Source: Flavobacterium sp. UBA7680
GTDB taxonomy: Bacteria; Bacteroidota; Bacteroidia; Flavobacteriales; Flavobacteriaceae
Assembly: GCF_002482975.1 (NCBI RefSeq)
Contig: NZ_DLHA01000017.1
Location: 139,336-203,335, forward strand
DNA length: 64,000 nucleotides
Direction: 5' to 3'
A program made the position numbers and the translations under genes. Below the pieces are notes generated by a model. That model ran no database searches and was not told the DNA's origin. It saw nothing but the letters and a program-made list of their open reading frames with translations. Positions 53,099 through 63,289 of the stretch are shown in pieces (the stretch's first letter is position 1; each line of letters starts with the position of its first letter).

Positions 53099-53348
53099 AC
53101 TATTTAACTTTTTATATTCCTAATTCAACCTTTTCAAAACAATTAAATATCTTAGAGTAAATTTCAAACATTACTTTTAATTAAAAATCAAGTATTTATA
53201 CTTGTTTATTTCTTTACAATAATAACGAGATTTGACATTTATTAGTAAAAAGAAATTGTAAATTTCATTAAAGAAGTTTATCCAAATTAGATTAAATTAA
53301 AATTCATTTTCATTTGGTATTAACATAAAAAATAAAACATTATTAGCT
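53099..53348. other. AT-rich intergenic region, 250 bp
   Basis: Follows the tRNA remnants and precedes the unknown two-gene unit. No gene, repeat or clear TAnnTTTG box recognised. Confidence 0.45.
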
Positions 53349-53762
53349 ATGATTCAAAACTTTACACTTTCAAGCACAAATGCAGAAGATGCAACTAGTA
53401 CATTAAGTGAACTTATTTCGGACCCATGGACATTTCTTGTTGTTTTAGGAAATAGTACTGAAGCGCAAAATGCTTTACAAATTTGCTATAAAAAAATAAA
53501 CTCAGGCCATCCATATTACAAAGGTGTACGCTGTATACATATTCCAATTCCTTCTTTAGTATTACCTTTATTAAAAAGTCTACGTGTAAAACCTGAGGTT
53601 CAAATTGACTGGAATAATTCACAAAATTACCTAATAACTTGCATATCAGCAGTATACAACAATATAGGATATATTTATTCCGCTCAAAATTATTTTAATA
53701 TTCCAGAAGCTAAAACAGACCGATTAGTTCTAAAAGCGCTTGCAGCCGATTTATCCATTTAA
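53349..53762 (+). CDS. Hypothetical protein, first of an unknown pair
   Basis: 137 residues, soluble, no signal peptide and no recognised motif. Compact sequence with several Tyr/Asn and the segment DPWTFLVVLGNSTEAQNALQICYKKINSGHPYYKGVRCIHIPIPSLVLPLLKSL, which suggests an alpha/beta fold. ATG 53349 is preceded by a purine-rich stretch. It is followed after 14 bp by a large exported protein, so they are probably co-transcribed. Function unknown. Confidence 0.65.
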   Translation: MIQNFTLSSTNAEDATSTLSELISDPWTFLVVLGNSTEAQNALQICYKKINSGHPYYKGVRCIHIPIPSLVLPLLKSLRVKPEVQIDWNNSQNYLITCISAVYNNIGYIYSAQNYFNIPEAKTDRLVLKALAADLSI

Positions 53763-53776
53763 TCTTTAATAAGTTT

Positions 53777-55567
53777 ATGAAAAAAATACTCTTCTTATTA
53801 TTGTTAACCATTGGCACACAATACATGGTTAAAGCGCAAGACCTGTTTAAAGTAACAGAAAAAGATCAAGATGGTAATTGGCTTGATGCAAATGGTAATG
53901 CTAAGACAGATTATATAAATAATCGAATAGCAGATATTAATAGCGTCCTCATGATTGATATTGAAACCGAAAATATCGTTTCGTCTTACGCAAACAATAA
54001 AGGCCTGCCTCAAGAAATTGCTACTAAAATTACGGCTTTAAAAAATGTTCTTAAAACTGAAAAAGATGTACTCGAAAAAATAGACAATCTTATAAATCGT
54101 ATTGACTACAGCAGTTATTCAAAAAATCCTGAAGCCATTCATAAGCAATTAAAAGATTTACAAATACTTGCGGAGTTAGTTGACAATATCAGTTTAATTG
54201 ACAAAGACATTGATAATATTGCTGACAGCTTTTATGATCAAACAGGAACCGATGGCATGTTCTCAAGATCCTATATGGCTGCGGCTGTAGTTCTAAAAAG
54301 AGAACAAGCAAAACTTTTCGATTATGCAAAAGAAGAAGGTGTATCTATAAAATTTGGCGCATGGCTTATTACTAAACGTGAAAAAATCCCTTTACACATT
54401 GATGGTTTTGACAACATCGCCCCTCAACAACAATACGAAGTTGAACGTTGGGCAATATCTTTAACACCTGAGCAGAAACAAGAACTTGCAGATTTACAGA
54501 AATATTCAAAAGAAAATAGAGATAAAGGACTGGATTTAATAAACCAAATGACTGATATGCAAATTAAAGCCATTAAAGATTTAGCTTGGACAGAATATAC
54601 CGGAATTGCCGATCAAATAAAACTGGAAATAAAAAAATTGGAATCCGACCCTAGTGTGGAGGATATTGTACAAAAAGCAAAGACATTAGCAAGCGATATT
54701 GAAACCTTTAAAAAAGATGCGGAAAGACGAATAGCTTATTATAAAAATCTAAAATTTCAAAAAGGAGAAAATATTACTGATTTGGTTTCTAAAATCACAT
54801 CAGACATTACATATTTTTCTACAACTTTAGAAACTTTAAAGAAAAAAGCTTCTGATTTAAAATCTAGTATCAATAGAACAGCCATTAATCTTTCTCCAAA
54901 TATCACCAATACCTTTTCAGCTATTGTTGCAAATTTTACAACTAAAATAGACGCAATAAACAATTTAAACAACACAACCATTAAAGATATCATCGAAGGA
55001 CGCAAACTCGATGCAGCAGCATTAGAATTTAGCGATGCTGTTTTAAAATTATCTTTAACTGAGATAAAGAAAAACTTTGAATTCGATCTTACCAATGCGG
55101 GTTATCGCGAGGAAGGGAACCGAGTAGCATTAAAATTTTCCGTATATGATAAAAGCAGCAATCTTGAAATAAAAACTCAAATAAGAGAAATATATTTATT
55201 TAAGGTTTTAACTCACGTAATAAGTACTGTAGGAATTGTTTTTGCAGACCCCTTTACGCCAACAGCCATACAAACGCAATTTCAAATGGCTCCATATTAC
55301 AATCTTTTGTTCAAAGGATGGATTGACAAAAAAAAACGAAGAAAATCCATAACGTACAATAAACTATTGGACTGGGGTATTGGCTTACATGTATCTGCAC
55401 CAGATTTCGACAAAGATGATGTTCCTGAATTAGGTGCGGGAATAGTAATTACAGCACTGCATGATTATGTTCAAAGCGGTATCGCTTATAACATCTTCAC
55501 AGGAGATCCGTATTGGTTTTTTGGATTACGCATACCAATGCCGAGTTTTGGAAGCAATAACCAATAA
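53777..55567 (+). CDS. Hypothetical exported protein with long helical region, second of an unknown pair
   Basis: 596 residues. Signal peptide MKKILFLLLLTIGTQYMVKAQ. About residues 85-430 are dominated by charged amphipathic helices and probable coiled coil (KNVLKTEKDVLEKIDNLINRI; QIKLEIKKLESDPSVEDIVQKAKTLASDIETFKKDAERRI; TLETLKKKASDLKSSI). The last about 160 residues are beta-rich and end in DWGIGLHVSAPDFDKDDVPELGAGIVITALHDYVQSGIAYNIFTGDPYWFFGLRIPMPSFG, suggesting outer-membrane association. No family recognised. Confidence 0.75.
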   Translation: MKKILFLLLLTIGTQYMVKAQDLFKVTEKDQDGNWLDANGNAKTDYINNRIADINSVLMIDIETENIVSSYANNKGLPQEIATKITALKNVLKTEKDVLEKIDNLINRIDYSSYSKNPEAIHKQLKDLQILAELVDNISLIDKDIDNIADSFYDQTGTDGMFSRSYMAAAVVLKREQAKLFDYAKEEGVSIKFGAWLITKREKIPLHIDGFDNIAPQQQYEVERWAISLTPEQKQELADLQKYSKENRDKGLDLINQMTDMQIKAIKDLAWTEYTGIADQIKLEIKKLESDPSVEDIVQKAKTLASDIETFKKDAERRIAYYKNLKFQKGENITDLVSKITSDITYFSTTLETLKKKASDLKSSINRTAINLSPNITNTFSAIVANFTTKIDAINNLNNTTIKDIIEGRKLDAAALEFSDAVLKLSLTEIKKNFEFDLTNAGYREEGNRVALKFSVYDKSSNLEIKTQIREIYLFKVLTHVISTVGIVFADPFTPTAIQTQFQMAPYYNLLFKGWIDKKKRRKSITYNKLLDWGIGLHVSAPDFDKDDVPELGAGIVITALHDYVQSGIAYNIFTGDPYWFFGLRIPMPSFGSNNQ

Positions 55568-55580
55568 ATGATAATAATAA

Positions 55581-55614
55581 AAAATGACAAGGTTTTCGAG
55601 CCTTGTCATTTTTT
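55581..55614. terminator. Bidirectional intrinsic terminator
   Basis: AAAATGACAAGG-(TTTTCGAG)-CCTTGTCATTTT between convergent genes ending at 55567 and 55638. Confidence 0.88.
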
Positions 55615-55637
55615 ATTTCAAAATATCTATATCTTAT

Positions 55638-57806
55638 TTATTTCTCCATAACAATATAAGCAGGAAACGATTCCTTATTAGGCAAATTAAATTCTTCGTC
55701 AAAAGGCTGTGTACCTTCACTATTATTATATAATGCCACACGTTTTACACCAGTTGCAGTGCTTCCGCCAATACTATTAATAACATTTTGGATATTTCCC
55801 GGCCCGGCAAAACGAGTAATACACATTTTTTCAAGTTTTACATTTGGACTATTAGGCGCTTCAAAGCCATTTTTCTTATTCACATTTCCATCTGTTCCTG
55901 TAAAAACTGCATAAGAACCCATTCCTATACTGTGATAGTCTTTTACAGTATTGGCTATTTTAAATGCTGCATAACCATCAACTTTACCTCCTTGACTACT
56001 CCAGCTTGCTTGATTTGGAGCATCATAAGGCGGTTCGTTTTGGAAGAAATAAGTTCTGCCGCGTTCTCCAAGCCATAAAACTTCATATTCCTGAAAGTGT
56101 TCTGTAAACAGCGCATAAAGTGTAACATCATTTCCTGTAACGATAAGTCCGTTTTTACATCTGTCTCTTATCCATCGCAAATCTCCGCCTTTCTGCGAAC
56201 CATGATCAGCACGCCATAACCAGAAATGGTCGCCCACAACATTACTGCTGTTTATTTGCATAGCAGTATGTATCTGAATATTTTTTGACTGAACCCCGCC
56301 CACTCTACAAGTAATATCTGATAGTAATATAGGATTTGTAGCATGGTCTGCTTTTGCACCTTCTTCACCAATTCTAACCTGATATGTTGTACTATTAAAT
56401 GAATCTGTAAGAAGTCCGGCAATGATAATTCCGTCTTTATCATCGGCATAAATACATCCCCAAGTATTTTTCTCAGTAGGTTCTAATGTTACCGAAGCTA
56501 TACCTGCACCAAGAAGAATTGCATCTTTTCTATTTACCTGAATAGGCGCATTCAATGCATAATGTCCCGGAGTGAAAAATATATTTTTACCTGCTTTTAA
56601 CGCATTATTAATTTCTACATCGGTGTCACCTTCTTTAGCAACATACCAATCGGTAAGTAAATCTTGAACTTTACCTTTCCCCATATCTGTTGACGACCAT
56701 GAAACTCCTACTCTATCTTTTTGCCATGCCGGAACAAATACTTTGTATTCACCATCATTATCTATAAAAAGAAAAGGTTTTTCTCTTATAATAGGTGTCG
56801 TAGGAATTGGAGAATTGGTATCATCAGCTTGTGGAGGATTAACGCAGCCTTGCCAAACCATATTATACGAGCCTCCCATAGCTCCCGACCCCGAAGGAAA
56901 AACAGCATTTCTAGTGTACCATTGCTGTTGTCCAGCCCAGTTTGGTCTGTTTGATGTATAATGAGTATCGGCAATAAAACCACCGCTGCCCCAAAAATTA
57001 GTATTTCCAATATCTGAAATATATTTCGAAGTACTTTCAATCAATATTCTTCGTGCGCTGGTTGATTGAGAAACTGTCCATGCAAAATCACGCATTACCT
57101 CTACATTTTCTACAGAACGCCAAAATGTACACGTAGCATTTGCTCCACCAGAAAGGTGAGGTCTTGTAAAAATAGAACCCAATTTAACATCTGACGGTAC
57201 TTTTCCTAAACCTCCAATGTGAGAGTAGAATCCTAATTCAATTGAGTTAGCTTCTGCCGATGATGCTGAACCTGAACCGCCTGAATCGTAAGTTTGACCA
57301 TTAACGTTTGCTTTTAAATAATAGGCCTGACGTTTCGTAGTCCATTCGCCGTTTGCTCCACCCAGACCAATAGCACTAAATTGTGAATTAATATCATTTT
57401 TGGCCGTTTCAGCTTTTTCATACTTTCGATCATAGAAATACATATTGCTGCCAAAAATTTGATTCTCTAACGAAAGCAGTATTGTTATATCGTTACGAGT
57501 TATTTTATAATAATTCTCGTATTTATTTTTATTCGGTTTATTATCTGTAAACGTTAATTTAGAAGTTGAGCTCACCGATACAAAATTAGATGCCAGACGA
57601 CTGCCTCCCCTTGTAATCACATAATTTCCCGAAGAACCAAATGCAGGCCAAGATAATGTTATATTATGTTTTATCTTATTGTAAACAATCTTGCCTTCTA
57701 TCTTATTTTCTAGTACTTTTTTATTAGATGAATTAGATGTTGCAAAACTGCATAGAATCAGCATAAACGCAAACGCCGTAAATACTGAGGTTAACTTTTT
57801 AATCAT
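55638..57806 (-). CDS. Large secreted beta-helix-like protein (GH55/pectate-lyase-like fold)
   Basis: 722 residues with signal peptide (FAFMLILCSFATS). An FnIII-like strand region (about 40-100) and an aromatic middle part are followed by a right-handed beta-helix (about 355-700): FLTDWYVAKEGDTDVEINNALKAGKNIFFTPGHYAL-type turn, AILLGAGIASVTLEP, DDKDGIIIAGLLTDSF, NIQIHTAMQINSSNVVGDHFWLWRADHG, GLIVTGNDVTLYALFTEHFQEYEVLWLGERGRTYFFQNEPPYD. Resembles GH55/coagulation-factor-like secreted carbohydrate-active proteins. No neighbour suggests the substrate. Confidence 0.7.
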   Translation of the reverse strand: MIKKLTSVFTAFAFMLILCSFATSNSSNKKVLENKIEGKIVYNKIKHNITLSWPAFGSSGNYVITRGGSRLASNFVSVSSTSKLTFTDNKPNKNKYENYYKITRNDITILLSLENQIFGSNMYFYDRKYEKAETAKNDINSQFSAIGLGGANGEWTTKRQAYYLKANVNGQTYDSGGSGSASSAEANSIELGFYSHIGGLGKVPSDVKLGSIFTRPHLSGGANATCTFWRSVENVEVMRDFAWTVSQSTSARRILIESTSKYISDIGNTNFWGSGGFIADTHYTSNRPNWAGQQQWYTRNAVFPSGSGAMGGSYNMVWQGCVNPPQADDTNSPIPTTPIIREKPFLFIDNDGEYKVFVPAWQKDRVGVSWSSTDMGKGKVQDLLTDWYVAKEGDTDVEINNALKAGKNIFFTPGHYALNAPIQVNRKDAILLGAGIASVTLEPTEKNTWGCIYADDKDGIIIAGLLTDSFNSTTYQVRIGEEGAKADHATNPILLSDITCRVGGVQSKNIQIHTAMQINSSNVVGDHFWLWRADHGSQKGGDLRWIRDRCKNGLIVTGNDVTLYALFTEHFQEYEVLWLGERGRTYFFQNEPPYDAPNQASWSSQGGKVDGYAAFKIANTVKDYHSIGMGSYAVFTGTDGNVNKKNGFEAPNSPNVKLEKMCITRFAGPGNIQNVINSIGGSTATGVKRVALYNNSEGTQPFDEEFNLPNKESFPAYIVMEK

Positions 57807-57999
57807 AAAAATTGTTTTTGGTTTAATAGTTTTTTAGGGATTCTAAAGTAGTCATAATCCTTAACCTATATTTTTCAATTTTCTTATCAAAAACTATACA
57901 ACGAGACCAAATAATGCCTTTTAATAGCATAAATAAACCGTATAGCATATTCTCATTTTTTTATAATAGATTTTTTTTGCGCCCAATAGAAATTAGAAA

Positions 58000-58401
58000 A
58001 TGAAAATATTAATACTCTATATTGCTTTAGCTTTTTCAGGAATAGCAGCAGCGCAGGAAGTTCCAAATGATACAGACTTAGATATCGAAAACGGCCAGTA
58101 TGTTTTATATAAAGAACATGCACATGCTTCTTATTATCATGATAAATTTAATGGACGAAAAACGGCCAGCGGTAAAAAATTCAATAATAATGATCTGACT
58201 GCTGCTCACAAAAAACTTCCTTTTGGCACAAAACTTAAAATCACAAACGAACAAAATAATAAATGTGTTATTGTAGAAATAACAGATCGCGGTCCTTTTG
58301 TTAACGGAAGAGAAATTGACCTAAGCAAAAGAGCTTTTATGAACATTGCTTCAAATAAAAAGAGCGGCGCACTTACTGTAACAATTGAAATTATAAAATA
58401 A
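58000..58401 (+). CDS. RlpA-like double-psi beta-barrel protein
   Basis: 133 residues: signal peptide to about 19 (FSGIAAAQ), then the RlpA/barwin-type domain: ASYYHDKFNGRKTASGKKFNNNDLTAAHKKLPFGTKLKITNEQNNKCVIVEITDRGPFVNGREIDLSKRAF. The conserved catalytic-type motifs GRKTASGE(K), AAHKxLPFGT and DRGPF are present; the SPOR domain of E. coli RlpA is absent. Likely a periplasmic murein-acting enzyme. Lies 272 bp before parA, so probably separate. Confidence 0.9.
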   Translation: MKILILYIALAFSGIAAAQEVPNDTDLDIENGQYVLYKEHAHASYYHDKFNGRKTASGKKFNNNDLTAAHKKLPFGTKLKITNEQNNKCVIVEITDRGPFVNGREIDLSKRAFMNIASNKKSGALTVTIEIIK

Positions 58402-58673
58402 AGCCCTCTTCATTATTTATATTACCTAAGATTTAGGAAAGAAAACCTCAATGTGATCATTTCTGTAAAGTAAAATTTAAATCCATACGTTTTTACTTCA
58501 AAATAGCATTCACGATAACCAAAATCTTGTTTGTAATTCTGCTCAAAACTCAAATTAATTTCTGCCGAACACGCACGAAACAACGATTAAGCGAAGTTTC
58601 ACAAATGTTAACAAAATAGATTTTCAAAAACCATAAATAATTGTATTTTTACGGTTCAAAATTCAGAAAATAA

Positions 58674-59441
58674 ATGGGCAAAATCATTGCGATTGCTAAT
58701 CAAAAAGGAGGCGTTGGAAAAACTACAACATCTGTAAATCTTGCAGCCTCATTAGGTGTTTTAGAGAAAAAAGTATTATTGATCGATGCTGATCCTCAGG
58801 CTAATGCTACATCTGGCCTTGGAATTGACGTAGAATCTGTTGAACTTGGAACTTACCAAATTCTTGAACATACAATAACACCAAAAGAAGCCATTTTAAA
58901 ATGTTCGGCTCCAAATGTTGACGTGATCCCTGCTCACATTGACCTTGTTGCGATCGAAATCGAATTGGTCGACAAAGAAAATCGTGAGTACATGCTTAAA
59001 AAAGCATTAGAAGAAGCAAAAGAAGAATATGATTTCATCATTATCGATTGTGCGCCTTCATTAGGTTTATTAACCTTAAATGCTTTAACAGCTGCCGACT
59101 CAGTAGTAATCCCTATTCAATGTGAATATTTTGCACTTGAAGGATTAGGAAAATTATTGAACACTATAAAAAGTATTCAAAAAATTCACAACCCTGATCT
59201 TGACATCGAAGGATTATTACTTACAATGTATGATTCAAGATTACGTTTATCTAATCAGGTAGTTGAAGAGGTTCAAAAACACTTTAACGATATGGTTTTT
59301 GACACCGTTATTCAGCGAAATGTTAAATTAAGTGAGGCCCCAAGTTTTGGAGAAAGTATCATTAATTATGATGCTACAAGTAAAGGTGCGGTTAATTACA
59401 TTAATTTAGCTCAAGAAATTATAAAGAAAAACAGTAAATAG
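58674..59441 (+). CDS. parA: Chromosome partitioning ATPase ParA
   Basis: 255 residues. Deviant Walker A KGGVGKTT (11-18), switch region IDADPQANATSGLG and Walker B DFIIIDCAPSLGLLTLNALTAADSVVIPIQCEYFALEGLGKL, all typical of chromosomal ParA/Soj. Drives chromosome segregation with ParB. Five bp before parB. Confidence 0.96.
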   Translation: MGKIIAIANQKGGVGKTTTSVNLAASLGVLEKKVLLIDADPQANATSGLGIDVESVELGTYQILEHTITPKEAILKCSAPNVDVIPAHIDLVAIEIELVDKENREYMLKKALEEAKEEYDFIIIDCAPSLGLLTLNALTAADSVVIPIQCEYFALEGLGKLLNTIKSIQKIHNPDLDIEGLLLTMYDSRLRLSNQVVEEVQKHFNDMVFDTVIQRNVKLSEAPSFGESIINYDATSKGAVNYINLAQEIIKKNSK

Positions 59442-59446
59442 TTTTT

Positions 59447-60349
59447 ATGACAAAAGCAATTAAAAAACAAGCCTTAGGAAGAGGATTATCAGCGTTATTA
59501 AAAGATCCGGAAAACGACATTACATCAGTAGAAGACAAAAATGCTGATAAGGTTGTTGGAAATATTATTGAGCTTGAAATAAGTGCTATCGAAATAAATC
59601 CGTTTCAGCCTAGAAGCAATTTTAATGAAGAATCATTACGCGAATTAGCCACTTCTATTAAAGAACTTGGTGTAATTCAACCTATTACTGTTCGAAAATT
59701 AGACTTTAATAAATACCAGTTAATTTCTGGAGAACGTCGTTTACGCGCTTCAACTTTAGTTGGCTTAACTCATGTTCCGGCTTACATTCGTATTGCTAAC
59801 GACAATGAGTCTCTTGTTATGGCATTAGTTGAAAATATTCAGCGTCATGACTTAGACCCAATCGAGATTGCACTTTCTTACCAGCGTTTAATTGATGAAA
59901 TTCAATTAACACAAGAGCAAATGAGCGAGCGCGTTGGAAAAAAACGTTCTACAATTGCCAATTATTTACGTCTTTTAAAACTGGATCCAATTATTCAAAC
60001 TGGTATTCGCGATGGTTTCATTAGTATGGGACACGGTCGTGCTATCATTAATATTGAAGATTTAGACGTTCAGACTGATATTTACCAAAAAATCGTAAGT
60101 CAAAATTTATCTGTTCGTGAAACTGAAGCCTTAGTTAAAAATTATCACGAAGGTCAGCAGCCAAAAGCAGAAGGAAAACCTAAAGCTGAATCTTCATTTG
60201 TGGTTAGAGAAACACAAAAAAATACTTTTAATGATTATTTTGGTTCGAAAGTTGATATAAAAGTCGCTGGTAACGGAAAAGGAAAAATCACAATTCCTTT
60301 TAATTCTGAAGCCGACTTTAATCGAATTATAAAATTAATAAACGGATAG
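59447..60349 (+). CDS. parB: Chromosome partitioning protein ParB
   Basis: 300 residues. N-terminal LGRGLSALLKD box, ParB/Srx nuclease-like domain (ISAIEINPFQPRSNFNEESLRELATSIKELGVIQPITVRKL), CTP-binding GERRLRAS and ALVENIQRHDLDPIEIA, and HTH (TQEQMSERVGKKRSTIANYLRLLKL). C-terminal dimerisation region follows a linker. parS sites were not found in the window. Confidence 0.96.
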   Translation: MTKAIKKQALGRGLSALLKDPENDITSVEDKNADKVVGNIIELEISAIEINPFQPRSNFNEESLRELATSIKELGVIQPITVRKLDFNKYQLISGERRLRASTLVGLTHVPAYIRIANDNESLVMALVENIQRHDLDPIEIALSYQRLIDEIQLTQEQMSERVGKKRSTIANYLRLLKLDPIIQTGIRDGFISMGHGRAIINIEDLDVQTDIYQKIVSQNLSVRETEALVKNYHEGQQPKAEGKPKAESSFVVRETQKNTFNDYFGSKVDIKVAGNGKGKITIPFNSEADFNRIIKLING

Positions 60350-60909
60350 TGAATAAAATTGTCCCCATAAGTCTATTGTTCTTTCTCATAGGAACCGTTT
60401 CTCTTTTTGCCCAGGTAAAAAAAGACACGGTTTTAGTCGTTAAAGACACAACTGCATTAATAGAAATAGATCCGCTTACGCCTGCAAAGGCTGCTTTTTA
60501 CTCGGCTATTTTACCTGGCTTGGGTCAGGTATACAATAAAAAATACTGGAAAGTTCCATTAGTTTACGGAGCAATTGGTACGAGTTTATACTTTTACATT
60601 GATAACAATAAAAAATATCATGATTATCGTGATGCCTACAAACGAAGACTTGAAGGCTATAATGATGATAAATATAAATTTTTAGATGACAGCAGACTTA
60701 TTGCCGGTCAGAAATTTTATCAGCGAAACAGAGATTTATCTGCCTTATTTGTTGTTGGATTTTACGTTTTAAACATTATTGATGCCAATGTTGATGCAGC
60801 TTTGATTCAATTTAACGTAAACGAAAGATTATCACTTCGTCCAGAAATTTATCCCGCCGATGTAACATTTAAACCAAACGTCGGACTAACTTTTAATTAT
60901 CGTTTTTAA
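60349..60909 (+). CDS. DUF5683 domain membrane protein
   Basis: 186 residues from GTG 60349, overlapping the parB stop by one base, so coupled. Signal peptide (MNKIVPISLLFFLIGTVSLFAQ), then KAAFYSAILPGLGQVYNKKYWKVPLVYGAIGTSLYFYIDNNKKYHDYRDAYKRRLEG, the DUF5683 signature; one or two membrane segments; barrel-like end NVGLTFNYRF. Conserved next to parAB in Flavobacteria. Function unknown. Confidence 0.88.
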   Translation: MNKIVPISLLFFLIGTVSLFAQVKKDTVLVVKDTTALIEIDPLTPAKAAFYSAILPGLGQVYNKKYWKVPLVYGAIGTSLYFYIDNNKKYHDYRDAYKRRLEGYNDDKYKFLDDSRLIAGQKFYQRNRDLSALFVVGFYVLNIIDANVDAALIQFNVNERLSLRPEIYPADVTFKPNVGLTFNYRF

Positions 60910-60948
60910 GTAGTTTCTTCTATTTAAAAATTCACAAATACATACAAA

Positions 60949-61650
60949 ATGAAAATTGCGCTTTTAGGATACGGAAAAATGGGTAAAGTAATCGAACGAA
61001 TTGCTTTAGAAAGAGGTCATGAAATTGTTTTAAAGAAAGACGAATTCAACACATACGACGGACTTTCGACTGCAGATGTTGCGATTGACTTTAGCGTTCC
61101 GTCAGCGGCAGTCGACAATATTTCTGCATCTTTTAATGCTAATGTTCCTGTAGTTTCCGGAACAACCGGATGGTTAGAACATTACGATGAAATGATTGCT
61201 CTTTGCAACGAGAAAAAAGGAGGTTTTATCTCCAGCTCAAATTTCAGTTTGGGAGTAAATATTTTCTTTGGATTAAATGAATATTTAGCCAAAATCATGA
61301 ATCAATTTGATTCTTATAAAGTTACGATGGAAGAAATTCACCACATTCATAAATTGGATGCTCCAAGCGGAACTGCGATTTCTTTAGCGCAAGGTGTTAT
61401 TCAAAACAGTGACTATTCTAACTGGACTTTAGATGAAGCAAAAAAAGGTGAAATTCATATTGAAGCTAAAAGAATTGGAGAAGTTCCGGGTACACATACC
61501 GTAAACTACGATTCAGCTATTGACAGCATTGAAATTAAACATACCGCTCACAATCGTGAAGGTTTTGCTCTTGGTGCTGTTATCGCTGCAGAATGGCTTG
61601 CCGGAAAGCAGGGAATTTTCACTATGAAAGATGTATTAAACTTACAATAA
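60949..61650 (+). CDS. dapB: 4-hydroxy-tetrahydrodipicolinate reductase
   Basis: 233 residues. NAD(P)-binding GYGKMGKV (8-15), VSGTTGW, SSSNFSLGVNIF, and catalytic HHIHKLDAPSGTA. C-terminal AHNREGFALGAVIAAEWLAGKQGIFTMKDVL. Second committed step to lysine/diaminopimelate for cell-wall synthesis. Short form typical of Bacteroidota. Confidence 0.97.
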   Translation: MKIALLGYGKMGKVIERIALERGHEIVLKKDEFNTYDGLSTADVAIDFSVPSAAVDNISASFNANVPVVSGTTGWLEHYDEMIALCNEKKGGFISSSNFSLGVNIFFGLNEYLAKIMNQFDSYKVTMEEIHHIHKLDAPSGTAISLAQGVIQNSDYSNWTLDEAKKGEIHIEAKRIGEVPGTHTVNYDSAIDSIEIKHTAHNREGFALGAVIAAEWLAGKQGIFTMKDVLNLQ

Positions 61651-61714
61651 ATTGATAAAAGTTCTGGATTAAACAAATATTCAATCCCGAATTTGAAACT
61701 TAAAATACTATATT

Positions 61715-63268
61715 ATGACTCTTTACTCTTGGTTCGTATTTTTCTTAGCTGTTCAAATTATTCATTTCGTTGGTACTTGGAAATTGTATCAAACAGCAGG
61801 AAGAAAAAGCTGGGAAGCGGCAATTCCGGTATATAATTCAATTGTTTTAATGAAAATTATCGGCCGACCAACCTGGTGGACATTATTACTTTTCATTCCA
61901 ATTATCAACTTGATTATGTTTCCGGTTGTTTGGGTTGAAACACTTAGAACCTTTGGTAAAAAATCAACTTTAGACACTATTTTAGGAATTTTTACTCTCG
62001 GCTTTTATATCTACTATGTAAATTATACACAGAAATTAGAATATAACGCTGACAGAAAATTAACTCCTGAAAACAAAACAGCTGATACGGTAAGCTCTTT
62101 ACTTTTTGCAATTATTGTTGCAACTTTAGTACACACTTACGTTATTCAGCCTTATACGATCCCAACTTCTTCCTTAGAGAAATCGTTATTAATTGGAGAT
62201 TTCTTGTTTGTAAGTAAGTTAAATTATGGTCCAAGAGTTCCTATGACGACGGTTGCATTACCAATGGTTCATGACTCTATTCCATTAACGAAAAGAAAAT
62301 CTTATTTAAGCTGGCCTCAACTGCCATATTTCAGACTTCCTGCTTTTGAACAAATAAAAAGAAATGACATTGTGGTATTCAACTGGCCGGTTGACACGGT
62401 ACATTATTTTTATGAGCCAAAAGGAAGACCGGGCGTTATTAAGCCAATCGATAAGAAATCAAATTATGTAAAAAGATGCGTTGGTATTCCTGGCGACAGT
62501 TTATCAGTTGTAGACGGCTTTGTATTCATTAACGGAAAAAAACTTATTTTACCGGAAAGAGCAAAACCACAATATTCTTATTCTGTGGCTTTAGACGGCA
62601 AAACATCTATTGATTTTGAATCTTTATTTAAAGAATTAGATATTACAGATCCTGCAGGTTTTAGATCTGAAAAAAGAGACACGCTTTATTTTAGAGCCTT
62701 GACAGATGCAAGCGCTGAACGTTTGAGAAACACTCCGGGTGTTACTGCTGTAAAAAGAGAAATTGACAAAGGAAATGACAATGCTCTTTTCCCGCACATC
62801 AACAAATGGAACCAGGATAATTTTGGCCCAATTTATATTCCTGAAGCTGGTAAAACAGTTGCTTTAACCAATACATCTCTTCCGTTTTACAAAGAAATCA
62901 TCACAAATTACGAAGGAAACACTTTAGAGTTAAGCGGTTCTAAATTTATCATAAACGGTAAAGAAACTAACACTTACACCTTCAAACAAAATTACTATTG
63001 GATGATGGGAGACAATCGTCACAACTCTGAAGATAGTCGTTATTGGGGTTACGTTCCGGAAAATCATATCGTAGGAAAACCGGTTTTCATTTGGATGAGC
63101 TGGGATACAAACGGAAAAGGTATCAACAAAATTCGCTGGAGCAGAGTTTTCACTACTGTTGACGGTGAAGGACAACCGCAATCGTATTTCAAATATTTCC
63201 TAATTATTCTTGCACTATACTTTGTTGGAGAATTCTTCTGGAGAAAAAGAAAACAGAATAAAGCATAA
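61715..63268 (+). CDS. lepB: Signal peptidase I, long Bacteroidota form
   Basis: 517 residues. N-terminal about 120 residues form a DUF5684-like membrane domain (TWKLYQTAGRKSWEAAIPVYNSIVLMKIIGRPTWWTLLLFIPIINLIMFPVVWVE). Then one TM and the S26 catalytic parts: Ser153 in IPTSSLEKSL, NDIVVFNWPVD, Lys253 in NYVKRCVGIPGD, YYWMMGDNRHNSEDSRYWGYVPE. An insert of about 120 residues separates the last two boxes. Ends with a TM and basic tail. Removes signal peptides at the outer face of the inner membrane. Confidence 0.95.
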   Translation: MTLYSWFVFFLAVQIIHFVGTWKLYQTAGRKSWEAAIPVYNSIVLMKIIGRPTWWTLLLFIPIINLIMFPVVWVETLRTFGKKSTLDTILGIFTLGFYIYYVNYTQKLEYNADRKLTPENKTADTVSSLLFAIIVATLVHTYVIQPYTIPTSSLEKSLLIGDFLFVSKLNYGPRVPMTTVALPMVHDSIPLTKRKSYLSWPQLPYFRLPAFEQIKRNDIVVFNWPVDTVHYFYEPKGRPGVIKPIDKKSNYVKRCVGIPGDSLSVVDGFVFINGKKLILPERAKPQYSYSVALDGKTSIDFESLFKELDITDPAGFRSEKRDTLYFRALTDASAERLRNTPGVTAVKREIDKGNDNALFPHINKWNQDNFGPIYIPEAGKTVALTNTSLPFYKEIITNYEGNTLELSGSKFIINGKETNTYTFKQNYYWMMGDNRHNSEDSRYWGYVPENHIVGKPVFIWMSWDTNGKGINKIRWSRVFTTVDGEGQPQSYFKYFLIILALYFVGEFFWRKRKQNKA

Positions 63269-63289
63269 AAAATAAAAAATGTTATTTTT

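Noticed and set aside
58402..58673. Replication origin upstream of parA
   Set aside because: No DnaA-box cluster or dnaA gene; the spacer is ordinary AT-rich sequence.
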